45,892 nucleotides of DNA from positions 1 to 45,892 of the forward strand of contig JAQGHY010000047.1 of assembly GCA_028291455.1 (NCBI GenBank). The letters run 5' to 3'. Below are positions 1 to 9,415 of this stretch, piece after piece. Under the pieces are notes generated by a model, which did not search any database, was not told where the DNA came from, and saw only the letters and a program-made list of their open reading frames with translations. Position 1 is the stretch's first letter. Every line of letters starts with the position of its first letter. A program made the translations under genes and the position numbers. This stretch comes from Rubritepida sp. (lineage in GTDB: Bacteria > Pseudomonadota > Alphaproteobacteria > Acetobacterales > Acetobacteraceae).

Positions 1-2603
1 TGCAGATTGCGGAACTCGCCCAGCCAGTCGAGCCGGTAGCCGTGTTCGAGCTGCACCTCGCGCTCGACCAAAGCCTGTGCCTCCTGCACCGCGCTCGACG
101 GATCCCGCCCGCGGATGGAGAAGCGGATCGGCACGTAGCGCGTGCTGTCGTCGCGATAGACGTAGGCCGGTTCCGAGGAGAGGGTGATGGCCGCGACATC
201 CGACAGCACCGCCCCGCGCGACCCACCCACGGGGATGCGGCCGATGGCGTCGATATTGTCGCGATAGGGCGCGGCCAGGCGGACCACGATCGGGAAGTTG
301 CGGTCGCCACCTCGCTCATAGAGTCGCCCCGCCTCCCGCCCGCCGATCGCGGCCTGCACGACCTCGTTGATGTCGTCCACCTGGAGCCCAAATCGTGCCG
401 CCCGCGCCCGGTCGATCCGCACCGAGACGGTGGGCTGGCCGAGCGTGGGGAAGATCGCGATATCGGTCAGGCCGCGCACCTGGGTCAGCAAGCCACGGAT
501 CTGCTCCGCGCGTGCCGTCAGGATGTCGAGGTCAGGTCCGAAGACCTTGATGGCATTGGCGCCCTTCACCCCCGACGCGGCCTCCTGGACGTTGTCGCTG
601 ATGGCCTGGGCGAAGCTGAACTGCACGCCGAGGAAGCGCTCGCTCAGCCGCGCATTGATGGCGGCGACCAGCCCGTCGCGGTTGTGCGCGGTGGTCCAGG
701 TTTCGGGCGGACGCAGCGGGACGAAGAACTCGGCGTTGAAGAAGCCGGCGGAGTCGGTGCCGTCATCGGGCCGGCCCTGCTGCGAGGTGACGGTGATCGA
801 CTCCGGGAACTCCATCAGCGTGGCGCGGACGCCCCGGACGGTGGCCTGCCCCTCCTCCAGCGAGATGGTGCCCGGCATGGTCGCGCGGACCCACATATTG
901 CCCTCTTCCAGGGTCGGCAGGAATTCCGCGCCGAGATGCGACAGCACCAGGAGCGAGAGCGCGACGAGCACGGCGGCGATCACTAGCGCGAATTCGCGGG
1001 CGGCCATGGAGAAGCGGTAGAGCTTGCCGTGCCCCCAACGCAGCCCGCGCACCAGCGGTGTGTCGCGCTCCTGGCTATCCTCGCGCAGCAGCACGGCGGA
1101 GAGCGCGGGCACGATGGTGAAGGCCGCGATCAGCGAACCGCCGATGGCATAGGCGTAGGTCTTGGCCATCGGGCCGAAGATGCGCCCCTCGATACCGCCC
1201 ATGGTGAAGAGCGGGATGAAGGCGACGATGACGATGAGCAGTGCGAAGAGGATCGGCTTGCCGACCTCGCTGCCCGCGCGCAGCACCGTCAGCGAGATGC
1301 CCGAAAGCCCGCCGGCGGCCTGGGGATTTGCATAGAGATGCGGGTTCCGCCGGGCTAGCGCCAGATGTCGGTAGATGTTCTCGACCATGATGATCGTCGC
1401 ATCCACCAGCAGGCCGAAATCGAGCGCGCCGATACTGAGCAGGTTGGCGCTCTCGCCGCGCGCCAGGATCACCAGCACGGCGAAGAAGAAGGCGAAGGGG
1501 ATCGTCGCCGCCACCACTACGGCGCCGCGCAGGTCACCCAGGAAGAGCCATTGGATCACCAGGATCAGCAGCACGCCGACGATGATGTTATGCACCACCA
1601 TATGGGTGGCGACCTTCACCAGGTCCTCGCGATCGTAGAGCGGCACGACGCGCACGCCGGGGGGAAGGATGCCGCCCGCATTGATCCGCGCGACCTCCGC
1701 CTGCACGCCGCGGATGGTGGGCAGCGTCTGCTCGCCGCGGCGCATCAGCACGGTGGCGAGAACGACGTCGTCGTCTCCCTCATGCCCGGCGACACCCAGG
1801 CGAGGAACGCTGCCGACCTCGATGGTGGCGACATCGGAGAGCAGCACCGGCGTGCCGTCGGCCGAGGCGGTGATCACGATGTTGCGCACGTCCTCGATGC
1901 TGCGGATCAGGCCGATGCCCTGCACCACCGCCGCCTGCGGCCCGATGTTGATCGTGCCCGCCCCCACCGTCGCATTGCCGTTGCGTACGGCCTGGATCAC
2001 CGTGGGCAGCTGGAGCCCGTAGGCATTGAGGCGCGGCAGGTCGATCGTGACCGAATAGGCTTTGCTCCGGCCACCGAAGCTGGTGACGTCCACGACGCCA
2101 GGCACCCGCTTGAAGCGGCGCTCAAGCACCCATTCCTGCAAGGTCTTGAGGTCGTCCGGGGAGAAGCCCGGCGGGCCGACCACGCGGTAGCGCATGATCT
2201 CGCCGATGGGTGAAAGCGGGCTGATCTGCGGATTGGCGCCGTCCGGCAGGTCGCGCAGGACCGCGAGGCGGTTGAGCACCTGCTGCAGCGCCTGCTCGTA
2301 AGTATAGGCAAAGGTGAACTGCACCCGCACGTCGGAGAGGCCGAAGAGGCTCGTCGAGCGAATGGAGTTGAGGTTCGGCAGCCCGGCCATGGCGAGTTCG
2401 ACCGGGATGGAGACGTAGCGCTCGATTTCCTCGGCGGACTGGCCGGGATTCTGCGTGATGATGACGACCTGCGGCGGAACCGGGTCCGGATAGGCCTCGA
2501 TATTCAGTTTGAGGAAGCTGAAGGCTCCAACCGCCACGAAGGCGATGAAGAGGAGTATGACCAGCGCCCGCTGCTGGAGCGAGATGGCGACAATCTGGCG
2601 CAT
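1..2603 (-). CDS. czcA: CzcA-type heavy-metal efflux RND transporter, C-terminus cut by window edge
   Basis: The minus-strand frame opens at ATG 2603 and stays open to base 1, giving about 867 residues; full-length family members have roughly 1030-1050, so the last TM helices are missing. It begins MRQIVAISLQQRALVILLF, the usual first TM helix of RND pumps. TM4 carries DFGLLVD followed by MVEN, with D395, D401 and E408 spaced as the proton-relay acids of CzcA-type metal pumps; CusA-type pumps lack the first Asp. The last visible residues (YRLDWLGEF) also match the family. The product would be the inner-membrane, proton-driven pump exporting divalent cations such as Zn, Co, Cd or Ni. It starts 10 bases after the adaptor gene, has no clear ribosome site of its own, and is probably translationally coupled. 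The exact metal cannot be read from the sequence. Confidence 0.93.
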   Translation of the reverse strand, partial: MRQIVAISLQQRALVILLFIAFVAVGAFSFLKLNIEAYPDPVPPQVVIITQNPGQSAEEIERYVSIPVELAMAGLPNLNSIRSTSLFGLSDVRVQFTFAYTYEQALQQVLNRLAVLRDLPDGANPQISPLSPIGEIMRYRVVGPPGFSPDDLKTLQEWVLERRFKRVPGVVDVTSFGGRSKAYSVTIDLPRLNAYGLQLPTVIQAVRNGNATVGAGTINIGPQAAVVQGIGLIRSIEDVRNIVITASADGTPVLLSDVATIEVGSVPRLGVAGHEGDDDVVLATVLMRRGEQTLPTIRGVQAEVARINAGGILPPGVRVVPLYDREDLVKVATHMVVHNIIVGVLLILVIQWLFLGDLRGAVVVAATIPFAFFFAVLVILARGESANLLSIGALDFGLLVDATIIMVENIYRHLALARRNPHLYANPQAAGGLSGISLTVLRAGSEVGKPILFALLIVIVAFIPLFTMGGIEGRIFGPMAKTYAYAIGGSLIAAFTIVPALSAVLLREDSQERDTPLVRGLRWGHGKLYRFSMAAREFALVIAAVLVALSLLVLSHLGAEFLPTLEEGNMWVRATMPGTISLEEGQATVRGVRATLMEFPESITVTSQQGRPDDGTDSAGFFNAEFFVPLRPPETWTTAHNRDGLVAAINARLSERFLGVQFSFAQAISDNVQEAASGVKGANAIKVFGPDLDILTARAEQIRGLLTQVRGLTDIAIFPTLGQPTVSVRIDRARAARFGLQVDDINEVVQAAIGGREAGRLYERGGDRNFPIVVRLAAPYRDNIDAIGRIPVGGSRGAVLSDVAAITLSSEPAYVYRDDSTRYVPIRFSIRGRDPSSAVQEAQALVEREVQLEHGYRLDWLGEFRNL

Positions 2604-2613
2604 TGTTTGTGTA

Positions 2614-3909
2614 TCAGTCGATTCGTGATGCGCGGTCGATGAAGAGGGCGCCGCCGGTCACCACGCGGTCGCCGTCCCGCAGGCCGGCGCGGGCCTCGAT
2701 CATGTCGCCGCTGCGGATGCCGGGCGTGATCTTGCGCATGATGAAGCGGCGGTCGGCCAGAGCGACCCAGACATTGGCCTCGGCGCCGCGGAAGATCACG
2801 GCGCTGGCCGGCACGGCGGGCGCCTGTGAGGCCGCGCCCACGGAAATGCGGAAATTCGCGAACATCTCGGGCCGCAGCTCGCCATTGGGATCGCTAACCT
2901 CGGCCATCACGGTGAGGCGTCGGGTGGTGGGATCGAGGCCGGCGGCGGTGCGGACGATCTGCGCGTCGAAGTGCCGGTCGGGCAGCGCGCCCAGCGTCAC
3001 GTCCACGCGCTGGCCGATCTGGATCAGCGGCACGTCCATTTCGCGCACATTGGCGACCAGCCACATGGTCGAGAGGTCGGAGATGGTGAAGACCGGATCG
3101 CCCTGCCCCGCCGTGACCCACTGGCCCGGGCCGACGCGGCGTTGCGTGATGGTGCCGGCCAGCGGCGCGGTGACGGTGATGAGGCCACTCACCTGGCGGG
3201 TGCGCTCGATCTCTGCGATCTGCTCGGGCGTGCGGCCCAGCACGCGCAGCCGGTCGCGATTGGCCTCGGCCTGGGCGGCCGTGCTGCGCATGTCGGCCTC
3301 GGCGGCGGCGGCGGCGGCACGCGCCTGCTCGACATCGCGCGTCGAAGCGGCACGAGCGGAGTAGAGGGACTGCTGCCGAACCTCCTCGCGCCGCGACTGG
3401 GCGAGCGCGACGCTGGACTTCTGCATGTTGTCGAGGGCGGAGAGCAGGTCGTTGGCGGCGCCCGTCACGTCCGGCGTCTCGACCTCGTAGAGCGGCGCGC
3501 CGGCCTCGACGCGATCGCCGACGCGGGCAAAGGCGCGGATGACGCGGCCGGTATAGGGTGAGAGCATGGGCGTCGAGCGGTCGTCGTTATAGGCGATGCG
3601 GCCATCGGCCATCCGCTCGGGACGGAATTCGCGCGAGCCCACGGTCTCGATGCGCAGCGCGCGCATCTCATTCTCGTTGAGCGCGAACTCGCCCTCCGGC
3701 AGCGGCGCGGCCGCGGCGGCGGTGGCCGGCGCGGTCTCGGACCGGGTCATGTAGACATAGCCGCCGCCCGCCAGCACGACGGCGAGCCCCGCCCACAGCC
3801 ACAGCTTCCGCTTGGGGCGCTCGGTCGTCGCCTCACGCGCGGCCGGTGCCGAGGAGTTCTGCTCCGCACGCTGGTCGAGCTTGGGCGGTTCTTGATGAAT
3901 CACGTTCAT
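2614..3909 (-). CDS. czcB: Periplasmic adaptor (membrane fusion) protein of the RND metal efflux system, CzcB-like
   Basis: I start this at ATG 3909 (MNVIHQEPPKLDQ), giving 431 residues; an in-frame ATG at 3957 would add 16 residues but has no better ribosome site. A charged cytoplasmic N-terminus is followed by one membrane segment (LWLWAGLAVVLAGGGYVYM). The rest has the HlyD-type layout: a first half-lipoyl part (RVIRAFARVGDRVEAGAPLY), an Ala/Gln/Arg-rich coiled-coil hairpin, a second lipoyl part (ITVTAPLAGTITQRRVGPGQWV), then beta-barrel and membrane-proximal domains. Such proteins link the inner-membrane pump to an outer-membrane channel. No CzcC-like channel gene lies upstream; it could be beyond the left edge or elsewhere. 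No His-rich metal-binding stretch is seen, so metal specificity is open. Confidence 0.92.
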   Translation of the reverse strand: MNVIHQEPPKLDQRAEQNSSAPAAREATTERPKRKLWLWAGLAVVLAGGGYVYMTRSETAPATAAAAAPLPEGEFALNENEMRALRIETVGSREFRPERMADGRIAYNDDRSTPMLSPYTGRVIRAFARVGDRVEAGAPLYEVETPDVTGAANDLLSALDNMQKSSVALAQSRREEVRQQSLYSARAASTRDVEQARAAAAAAEADMRSTAAQAEANRDRLRVLGRTPEQIAEIERTRQVSGLITVTAPLAGTITQRRVGPGQWVTAGQGDPVFTISDLSTMWLVANVREMDVPLIQIGQRVDVTLGALPDRHFDAQIVRTAAGLDPTTRRLTVMAEVSDPNGELRPEMFANFRISVGAASQAPAVPASAVIFRGAEANVWVALADRRFIMRKITPGIRSGDMIEARAGLRDGDRVVTGGALFIDRASRID

Positions 3910-4185
3910 GAATGTCCCGAACCTTCCGGCGCGTGGGAGATGGACAGGGCATCCCAATGGACGCGCTGAAGGCCCCGCGATGGAAACTTACATTAACCCA
4001 AGCTGAACAGACCTGGTAGCAGCGAGAGATGAAACTTCGTCCATTAAAGGAATCCGGCTGCTCGGCCCTGCTGTAGCGCCTAGCCGGATCGGAGCCAGTG
4101 CGGAGCGGGAGCAAAGCTGAAACCTGCGACAGAACTGCCCTGCGCGGGTTCCTGCCTCGGCGCGAACCCAGCGAGGGAGGAGCGG
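3910..4185 (-). promoter_or_regulatory. Spacer upstream of czcBA, probable promoter/terminator region
   Basis: This 276-base spacer lies between the end of a small lipoprotein gene and the czcB start, both on the minus strand. It contains an imperfect direct repeat: GAAACTT followed shortly by CATTAA, at about 3983-3996 and 4031-4047. This could be an operator, but I recognise no known metal-regulator box. An inverted repeat GGGTTC/GAACCC (4146-4151 and 4164-4169) could terminate the lipoprotein transcript. No convincing gene is seen here; open frames crossing it have no matching start signals. Confidence 0.35.
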
Positions 4186-4428
4186 CTAACTGCGGAAACC
4201 GGCGTTGTCGCGCTCTTCCTGCGGCACGCGGCTCCGGTTGCGGTCGGCCGCCATTCGCTCCTCGCTGTGCAACGCACCCTCTAGGACGCAAAGCGCGTAG
4301 GTCCGGGCACCGCCATCGCCCAAGGCGGAGCATCCGGCTTCGGCCACCGGCGTTCGGGTTTCCGGCGAGACGCTACATCCCGCCAGCAGCGTCGCCGCCG
4401 CCAGGACTATCATCATATGCGGACGCAT
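4186..4428 (-). CDS. Small putative lipoprotein of unknown function
   Basis: Starting at ATG 4428 the product is 80 residues. This start has a good ribosome site (GAGGTGG, seven bases upstream); a further upstream in-frame ATG at 4494 does not. The N-terminus MRPHMMIVLAAATLLAGC ends in a canonical lipobox (LAGC, Cys18), so export and lipid attachment are likely. The mature part is short, with two more cysteines (about residues 32 and 46) and a charged, Arg/Glu-rich tail. I recognise no family. It lies about 70 bases downstream of the M23 peptidase on the same strand and may be co-transcribed with it. Confidence 0.6.
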   Translation of the reverse strand: MRPHMMIVLAAATLLAGCSVSPETRTPVAEAGCSALGDGGARTYALCVLEGALHSEERMAADRNRSRVPQEERDNAGFRS

Positions 4429-4498
4429 TTTATCCACCTCGTCGCCGATGGGGAAAAAGCCACCATCCCCCGGCCTTCGCGTCAAGCATTTCAATCCG

Positions 4499-5281
4499 CT
4501 ACCCTGTCAGGAGCGGTCGAGGGTCCAGCCAGAGGCGGTACCAGCTCAGGCCGAAATGCAGATGCGGCCCGGTGACGCGACCGGTGGCGCCCATTGCGGC
4601 GATGCGGGCGCCGGCGCGCACCTCCTGCCCCTCGCGGACGTCGATGGCGGAAAGGTGGGCATAGAGGGTGTTCACCCCGTGGCCGTGATCGAGCACCAGC
4701 AGCTTGCCGAAGAAATGGAACTCGGCAGCCAGGGTCACGCGTCCGGAGGCGGCGGCGAGGATGGGCGCGCCCACCGGCCCGGCGATGTCCAGCGCGGAAT
4801 GCGGCTGGCGCGGCTGGCCGTTCAATACGCGCTGGCTGCCATAGACGCCGCTGATGCGCCCATGTGCCGGCCAGTTAATCCCTTCGGCGAAATCCGTCCG
4901 CGCCGTATCGATGCCGCGCACAGCGGCGAGCCGCTCTCGCTCGATGCGGATGCGCTCCAGCGCGGCGGCGTCCGGCGTCACCTGCGCAGGCGGCAAGCCG
5001 GAGATGTGCTGCACGTCCCACTCACGGCGGGCCACATCGAGGGTACGGGTTGCGCCGTTCACGGTCAGTACGGCTTGTGCGGCATGGTCTCGGCCAAAGC
5101 CCAGCACGAACAGCCCGGTCGGCGAGACTCGCACCGCCTGCCCATCCAGCGATATCCGTGCGCCGACGGCATCGCGGCCGATCAGCAGCGCGCCTTGGGA
5201 CGGGGTGCCGCGCCATTCCAGCGCACGGGCGGGGCCGCCCAGCAACAGGGCCGGGAGGGCGAGTGCGGCGCGGCGCCTCAA
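4499..5281 (-). CDS. M23-family (LytM/lysostaphin-type) metallopeptidase
   Basis: The 260-residue protein has a short signal peptide (MRRRAALALPALLLGGPARA), a middle region, and a C-terminal M23 domain at about residues 135-255. The zinc/catalytic signature is complete: H161-x3-D165 (HSALD), H209 (AHLS), and H240-L-H242 (GPHLHFG). Enzymes of this family cleave peptide cross-bridges of peptidoglycan or act as LytM-type activators in the periplasm; complete ligands favour an active enzyme. Its ATG overlaps the xseA stop by 4 bases, so the two are probably translated together, a link with no obvious functional logic. The exact cell-wall bond cut cannot be told. Confidence 0.9.
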   Translation of the reverse strand: MRRRAALALPALLLGGPARALEWRGTPSQGALLIGRDAVGARISLDGQAVRVSPTGLFVLGFGRDHAAQAVLTVNGATRTLDVARREWDVQHISGLPPAQVTPDAAALERIRIERERLAAVRGIDTARTDFAEGINWPAHGRISGVYGSQRVLNGQPRQPHSALDIAGPVGAPILAAASGRVTLAAEFHFFGKLLVLDHGHGVNTLYAHLSAIDVREGQEVRAGARIAAMGATGRVTGPHLHFGLSWYRLWLDPRPLLTG

Positions 5282-6711
5282 AACAGGCTCCCCTGCACGG
5301 GCTTGCCGGTGGCGGCGGTGACGCTGACCGAGCCGTCCTGAAAGGTCACGGTGAGGCGTGCGCCGGGCGCGACCTCGGCCGCCGCCGTCAGCGCCCTGCC
5401 ATCGGCGCCTTGCACAAGGGCGAAGCCCCGGGCCAGCACTGCGGTGTAGCTCACCGCCTCCAGCCGGGCGGCCAGGCCCTCGATTCGGGCCGCGCGCTCG
5501 CGGATCAGGCCGAGGACCGGTGCGGCGGAGAGCCGCGCCAGCGCCGGCGCGGCCTGGCGCCGGGCCAATCCCCGCGCCCAGGCGGCGCCCAGCCGCTGGT
5601 CCAGCACATGCGTCGCGCCGCGGCCGGCGGCGATCGCCTCGCGCGGGTGGCGCAGCGCCGCGCCGAGTCGGGTCAGCGTCTGGCGCTTGCCGAGCACGAA
5701 GCCGGGCAAGGCGGTGCGCAGCCGCTCACCACGATCGTCCAGGCGCTGGCGGAGTTGATTCACCATGGTCGGCAGGTCGGGCAGGCCGCGCTCGGCACGG
5801 TGCAGGTGCAGCCGGGTCTCGCGCAGGCGGCCGGCGATGTACTGGCTCATCCGGGCGCCGCGCTGGGCGAGGTCCGCCGCGATCTCGACGCGGGAGGGCA
5901 CGGCCAGCTCGGCGGCGGCGGTCGGCGTCGGCGCACGCCGGTCGCTGGCGAAGTCGATGAGGGTGGTGTCGGTCTCGTGCCCCACGGCGGAGATGAGGGG
6001 GATGGTGGATTCGGCCGCCGCGCGGATCACGATCTCCTCGTTGAAGGCCATCAGGTCCTCCAGCGAACCGCCGCCGCGCGCGACGATAATCACATCCGGG
6101 CGTGGCACCGGGCCATCGATGGGAAGCGCCGAAAAGCCGCGGATGGCGGCGGCGATCCGCTCGGCCGCACCCTCGCCCTGCACTGGGACCGGCCAGAGGA
6201 TCAGCAGGCGCGGGAAGCGACGGGCCAGGGTGGTGCGGATATCCTGGATCACCGCGCCGCGCTCGCTGGTCACCACGCCGATGACGCGGGGCAGCAGCGG
6301 CAGCGCCCGCTTGCGCTCGGGGGCGAAGAGGCCCTCAGCCAGCAGGGCCAGGCGCAGCCGCTCGATCCGCGCCAGCAGGGCGCCCTCGCCGGCATATTCG
6401 AGCTTCTCGATGATGAGCTGGTACTTGGAGCGGTCGCCATAGGTCGAGACGCGGCCGGTGGCGATCACCTCCAGCCCGTTCTCCGGCTTGAGGCCGACAC
6501 GGGCGACGGCGCTCTTCCAGATGACGCTCTCGATCTTGGCGTTCTCGTCCTTGAGCGAGAGGTAAATGTGGCCCGAGGGGTAGGGCTTCACCTCCGTCAG
6601 CTCGCCGCGGACGCGCACGCGCTGGAAGGCGCCCTCCAGGGTGCGCTTGATGGCGCCGGCCAACTCGCCCACGCCGTATTCGGGAATGTTGCCGCCGCCG
6701 GTTGCATCCAT
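5278..6711 (-). CDS. xseA: Exodeoxyribonuclease VII large subunit
   Basis: I choose ATG 6711 (MDATGGGNIPEYGVGELAG), giving 477 residues, within the usual range. The open frame continues upstream to 7143, but that part only mirrors purD on the other strand. The order is an N-terminal OB-fold (about 12-105, including VRVRGELTEVKPYPSGHIY), then the nuclease core with VIGVVTSERGAVIQDI and DVIIVARGGGSLEDLMAFNEE, and a long helical, Arg/Leu-rich C-terminal region. With XseB it degrades single-stranded DNA into oligonucleotides in repair; no xseB is in the window. It is divergent from purD with a 61-base gap that must hold both promoters. Confidence 0.96.
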   Translation of the reverse strand: MDATGGGNIPEYGVGELAGAIKRTLEGAFQRVRVRGELTEVKPYPSGHIYLSLKDENAKIESVIWKSAVARVGLKPENGLEVIATGRVSTYGDRSKYQLIIEKLEYAGEGALLARIERLRLALLAEGLFAPERKRALPLLPRVIGVVTSERGAVIQDIRTTLARRFPRLLILWPVPVQGEGAAERIAAAIRGFSALPIDGPVPRPDVIIVARGGGSLEDLMAFNEEIVIRAAAESTIPLISAVGHETDTTLIDFASDRRAPTPTAAAELAVPSRVEIAADLAQRGARMSQYIAGRLRETRLHLHRAERGLPDLPTMVNQLRQRLDDRGERLRTALPGFVLGKRQTLTRLGAALRHPREAIAAGRGATHVLDQRLGAAWARGLARRQAAPALARLSAAPVLGLIRERAARIEGLAARLEAVSYTAVLARGFALVQGADGRALTAAAEVAPGARLTVTFQDGSVSVTAATGKPVQGSLF

Positions 6712-6772
6712 GCCCGCCTTATAGGATGGAACCGGGCGTTGCGGAGGCTCCCCTCCCTGAAAGGCTTTTCCC

Positions 6773-8041
6773 ATGAAGGTTCTCGTGGTTGGCGGCGGCG
6801 GGCGGGAGCACGCGCTGTGCTGGGCCATCGCGGCATCGCCGTTGCTGACCCGGCTGATCTGCGCGCCGGGGAACCCCGGGATCGCGGAGATCGCGGAATG
6901 CTTCGATGTCGGCGCTGAGGACGTGGCTGGGATCGTCGCCCTTGCCAAGGCCGAGGCCATCGATCTCGTGGTGGTCGGGCCCGAGGCGTCGCTGACGCTG
7001 GGCATGGCCGACGCCTGCGCCGCCGCCGGCCTGCTTTGCTTCGGCCCGCGCCAGGAAGCCGCCCGGCTCGAGGGCAGCAAGAGCTTTTTCAAGGAGATCG
7101 CCAACGCCGCCGGCGCGCCCACCGCCGCCCATGCCCGCTTCACCGAGGTCGGGCCTGCCCGCGCCTATATCCGTGCGCAGGGCGCGCCCATCGTGGTGAA
7201 GGCGGACGGGCTGGCCGCCGGCAAGGGCGTCGTGGTCGCCGCGACGATGCAGGAGGCGCAGGAAGCCGTCACCGAAATGATGGAGAACCGCATCCACGGC
7301 GATGCTGGCAGCGTCGTCGTCATCGAGGAATGCCTGGTCGGCGAGGAGATCAGCTTCTTCGCGCTCTGCGACGGCACGCATGCCATCCCGCTCGGCGCCG
7401 CGCAGGACCACAAGCGCGTCGGCGACGGCGATACCGGGCCGAATACGGGCGGCATGGGGGCCTACTCCCCGGCGCCCGCCTTCACCGAGGCGCTCCAGGC
7501 CGAGGTAATGGCGACTTGCGTCACCCCCGTCCTGGCGGAGTTGGCGCGGCGCGGCGCGCCGTTCCAGGGCGTGCTCTTCGCCGGGGTGATGCTGACCGCC
7601 GAGGGTCCGAAGCTGCTCGAATTCAACGTCCGCTTCGGCGATCCCGAATGCCAGGCGCTGATGCTCCGCCTGCGCAGCGACCTGCTGCCGGCGCTGCTCG
7701 CCGCGTGCCAGGGCGAGCTGAAGGATTTCGACCTGCGCTGGGAGAAGCTGGCCAGCATCGTCGTCGTCATGGCGGCGCGGGGTTATCCGCTCTCGCCGCT
7801 GCGCGGGACGGAGATCCGCGGACTGGAGGCGGCGGCGCAGGTCCCGGGCGTGCAGATCTTTCACGCCGGCACGAGCCTCGACGAGGACGGGCGGCTGGTG
7901 GCGAATGGCGGGCGCGTCCTCGGCATCGGCGCGACCGGAGCGACGCTGGCTGAAGCCCGGGAAGCTGCCTACGCCGCCATTGCCAAGGTGGACTGGCCGG
8001 AGGGTTTCTGCCGGAGCGATATCGGCTGGCGGGCACTGTAA
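6773..8041 (+). CDS. purD: Phosphoribosylamine-glycine ligase (GARS)
   Basis: This 422-residue protein is of standard length. It starts with the signature GGGGREHAL (7-15) and carries the ATP-grasp elements VVKADGLAAGKGV (about 141-153) and DHKRVGDGDTGPNTGGMGAYSP's glycine-rich core (about 212-233). It catalyses ATP-dependent joining of phosphoribosylamine and glycine, the second step of de novo purine synthesis in the cytosol. It is divergent from xseA and is followed 56 bases later by the sulfhydrylase gene on the same strand. There is no purine riboswitch visible in the short upstream gap. Confidence 0.97.
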   Translation: MKVLVVGGGGREHALCWAIAASPLLTRLICAPGNPGIAEIAECFDVGAEDVAGIVALAKAEAIDLVVVGPEASLTLGMADACAAAGLLCFGPRQEAARLEGSKSFFKEIANAAGAPTAAHARFTEVGPARAYIRAQGAPIVVKADGLAAGKGVVVAATMQEAQEAVTEMMENRIHGDAGSVVVIEECLVGEEISFFALCDGTHAIPLGAAQDHKRVGDGDTGPNTGGMGAYSPAPAFTEALQAEVMATCVTPVLAELARRGAPFQGVLFAGVMLTAEGPKLLEFNVRFGDPECQALMLRLRSDLLPALLAACQGELKDFDLRWEKLASIVVVMAARGYPLSPLRGTEIRGLEAAAQVPGVQIFHAGTSLDEDGRLVANGGRVLGIGATGATLAEAREAAYAAIAKVDWPEGFCRSDIGWRAL

Positions 8042-8097
8042 CCCTTCCACCTCACCGCCAGGGATGGCAGGCTCCGCGCAAATCGAGGGAGCCCACC

Positions 8098-9384
8098 ATG
8101 AGCCAGTACACCAATCCGGAGACCATCGCCCTGCATGGCGGCAGCCATCGCGCGGACCCGACCACGGGTTCGGTCGCGGTGCCGATCCATCAGACGACCA
8201 GCTTCCAGTTCCAGGATACCGGCCATGCCGCGCGGCTCTTCGGCCTCGCGGAGCTCGGGAACATCTACTCGCGCATCATGAACCCGACCTGCGACGCGCT
8301 GGAAACGCGCATCGCTCAGCTCGAGGGCGGGGCGGCGGCGCTGGCCGTGGGCTCGGGCCAGGCGGCGACGACCTTTTGCGTGATGAACCTGTGCGAGGCG
8401 GGCGACAACATCGTCAGCTCCACCGACCTCTATGGCGGCACCTACAACCTGTTTGCGAATACGCTGAAGCAGTTCGGCATCGAGGTCCGCTTCGTGGACC
8501 CGGCCGATCCCGAGGCCTTTGCCCGCGCCACCGACGCCCGCACCCGCGCCTATTACGCCGAGACGCTGCCCAACCCGAAGCTGCAGGTCTTCCCCATCGG
8601 CGAAGTCGCGGCGATCGGGCGCAAGCTCGGCGTGCCGCTCATCATGGACAACACGGCCGCACCAATCCTGTGCCGGCCCTTCGAGCACGGCGCGGCCATC
8701 GTGATGCACTCCACCACCAAATGGATCGGCGGCCACGGCACCAGCATCGGTGGCATCGTGGTGGATGGCGGCAACTTCGATTGGGAGGCGGGCGGCGACC
8801 GCTTCCCGACGCTGAACAAGCCGGACCCCAGCTATCACGGCGCGGTCTGGAGCCAGGCGGCCAAGCCGCTCGGCCCCATCGCCTATATCCTGCGCATGCG
8901 GACCTGCCTGCTGCGCGATCTCGGCGCGCCCATGTCGCCGTTCAACGCCTTCATGTTCCTCCAGGGGCTGGAGACGCTGCCGCTGCGCATGGAGCGGCAT
9001 TGCAGCAATGCGATCGCCGTTGCGAAGCATCTGAAAGGCCATCCGGACGTGACCCGGGTGATCCACCCCTCGGTCATGGAGGGCGAGTCGAAGCGGCGCG
9101 CGGATGCCTATCTCAAGGGCGGCTACGGCAGCCTGATGGGCTTCGAGCTGAAGGGCGGCAAGGAAGCCGGCCAGGCCTTCATCGAGAAGCTGAAGATGTT
9201 CTATCACGTCGCCAATATCGGCGATGCGCGCAGCCTCGCCATCCATCCGGCGACGACCACACACAGCCAGCTCGACGAGACGGAGCAGGCCGCCAGCGGC
9301 GTGACGCCCGGCTATATCCGGCTGTCCATCGGCATCGAGCATATCGACGACATCCTGGCCGACCTCAAGCAGGCGCTGGCGTAG
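8098..9384 (+). CDS. metY: O-acetylhomoserine sulfhydrylase / Cys-Met metabolism PLP enzyme
   Basis: The 428-residue protein belongs to the Cys/Met metabolism fold-type I PLP family. Visible motifs are YSRIMNPT (57-64, phosphate/PLP contacts from the neighbouring subunit), the pyridine-nitrogen Asp184 in LIMDNT, and the Schiff-base Lys208 in HSTTKWIGGHG. The length and the IALHGG start fit O-acetylhomoserine aminocarboxypropyltransferase (MetY), which makes homocysteine from O-acetylhomoserine and sulfide; cystathionine gamma-synthases are usually shorter (about 380-400). A strong ribosome site (GAGGGAG) precedes the ATG. No SAM riboswitch is seen in the 56-base leader. Substrate (acetyl- versus succinyl-homoserine) is inferred. 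Confidence 0.9.
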   Translation: MSQYTNPETIALHGGSHRADPTTGSVAVPIHQTTSFQFQDTGHAARLFGLAELGNIYSRIMNPTCDALETRIAQLEGGAAALAVGSGQAATTFCVMNLCEAGDNIVSSTDLYGGTYNLFANTLKQFGIEVRFVDPADPEAFARATDARTRAYYAETLPNPKLQVFPIGEVAAIGRKLGVPLIMDNTAAPILCRPFEHGAAIVMHSTTKWIGGHGTSIGGIVVDGGNFDWEAGGDRFPTLNKPDPSYHGAVWSQAAKPLGPIAYILRMRTCLLRDLGAPMSPFNAFMFLQGLETLPLRMERHCSNAIAVAKHLKGHPDVTRVIHPSVMEGESKRRADAYLKGGYGSLMGFELKGGKEAGQAFIEKLKMFYHVANIGDARSLAIHPATTTHSQLDETEQAASGVTPGYIRLSIGIEHIDDILADLKQALA

Positions 9385-9415
9385 TCTTCGGCCACCGCTG
9401 ATCCTATAAGGGCCC

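Noticed and set aside
6712-7143. N-terminal extension of the XseA frame
   Set aside because: It is antisense to purD, lacks family similarity, and the standard XseA start motif begins at 6711.
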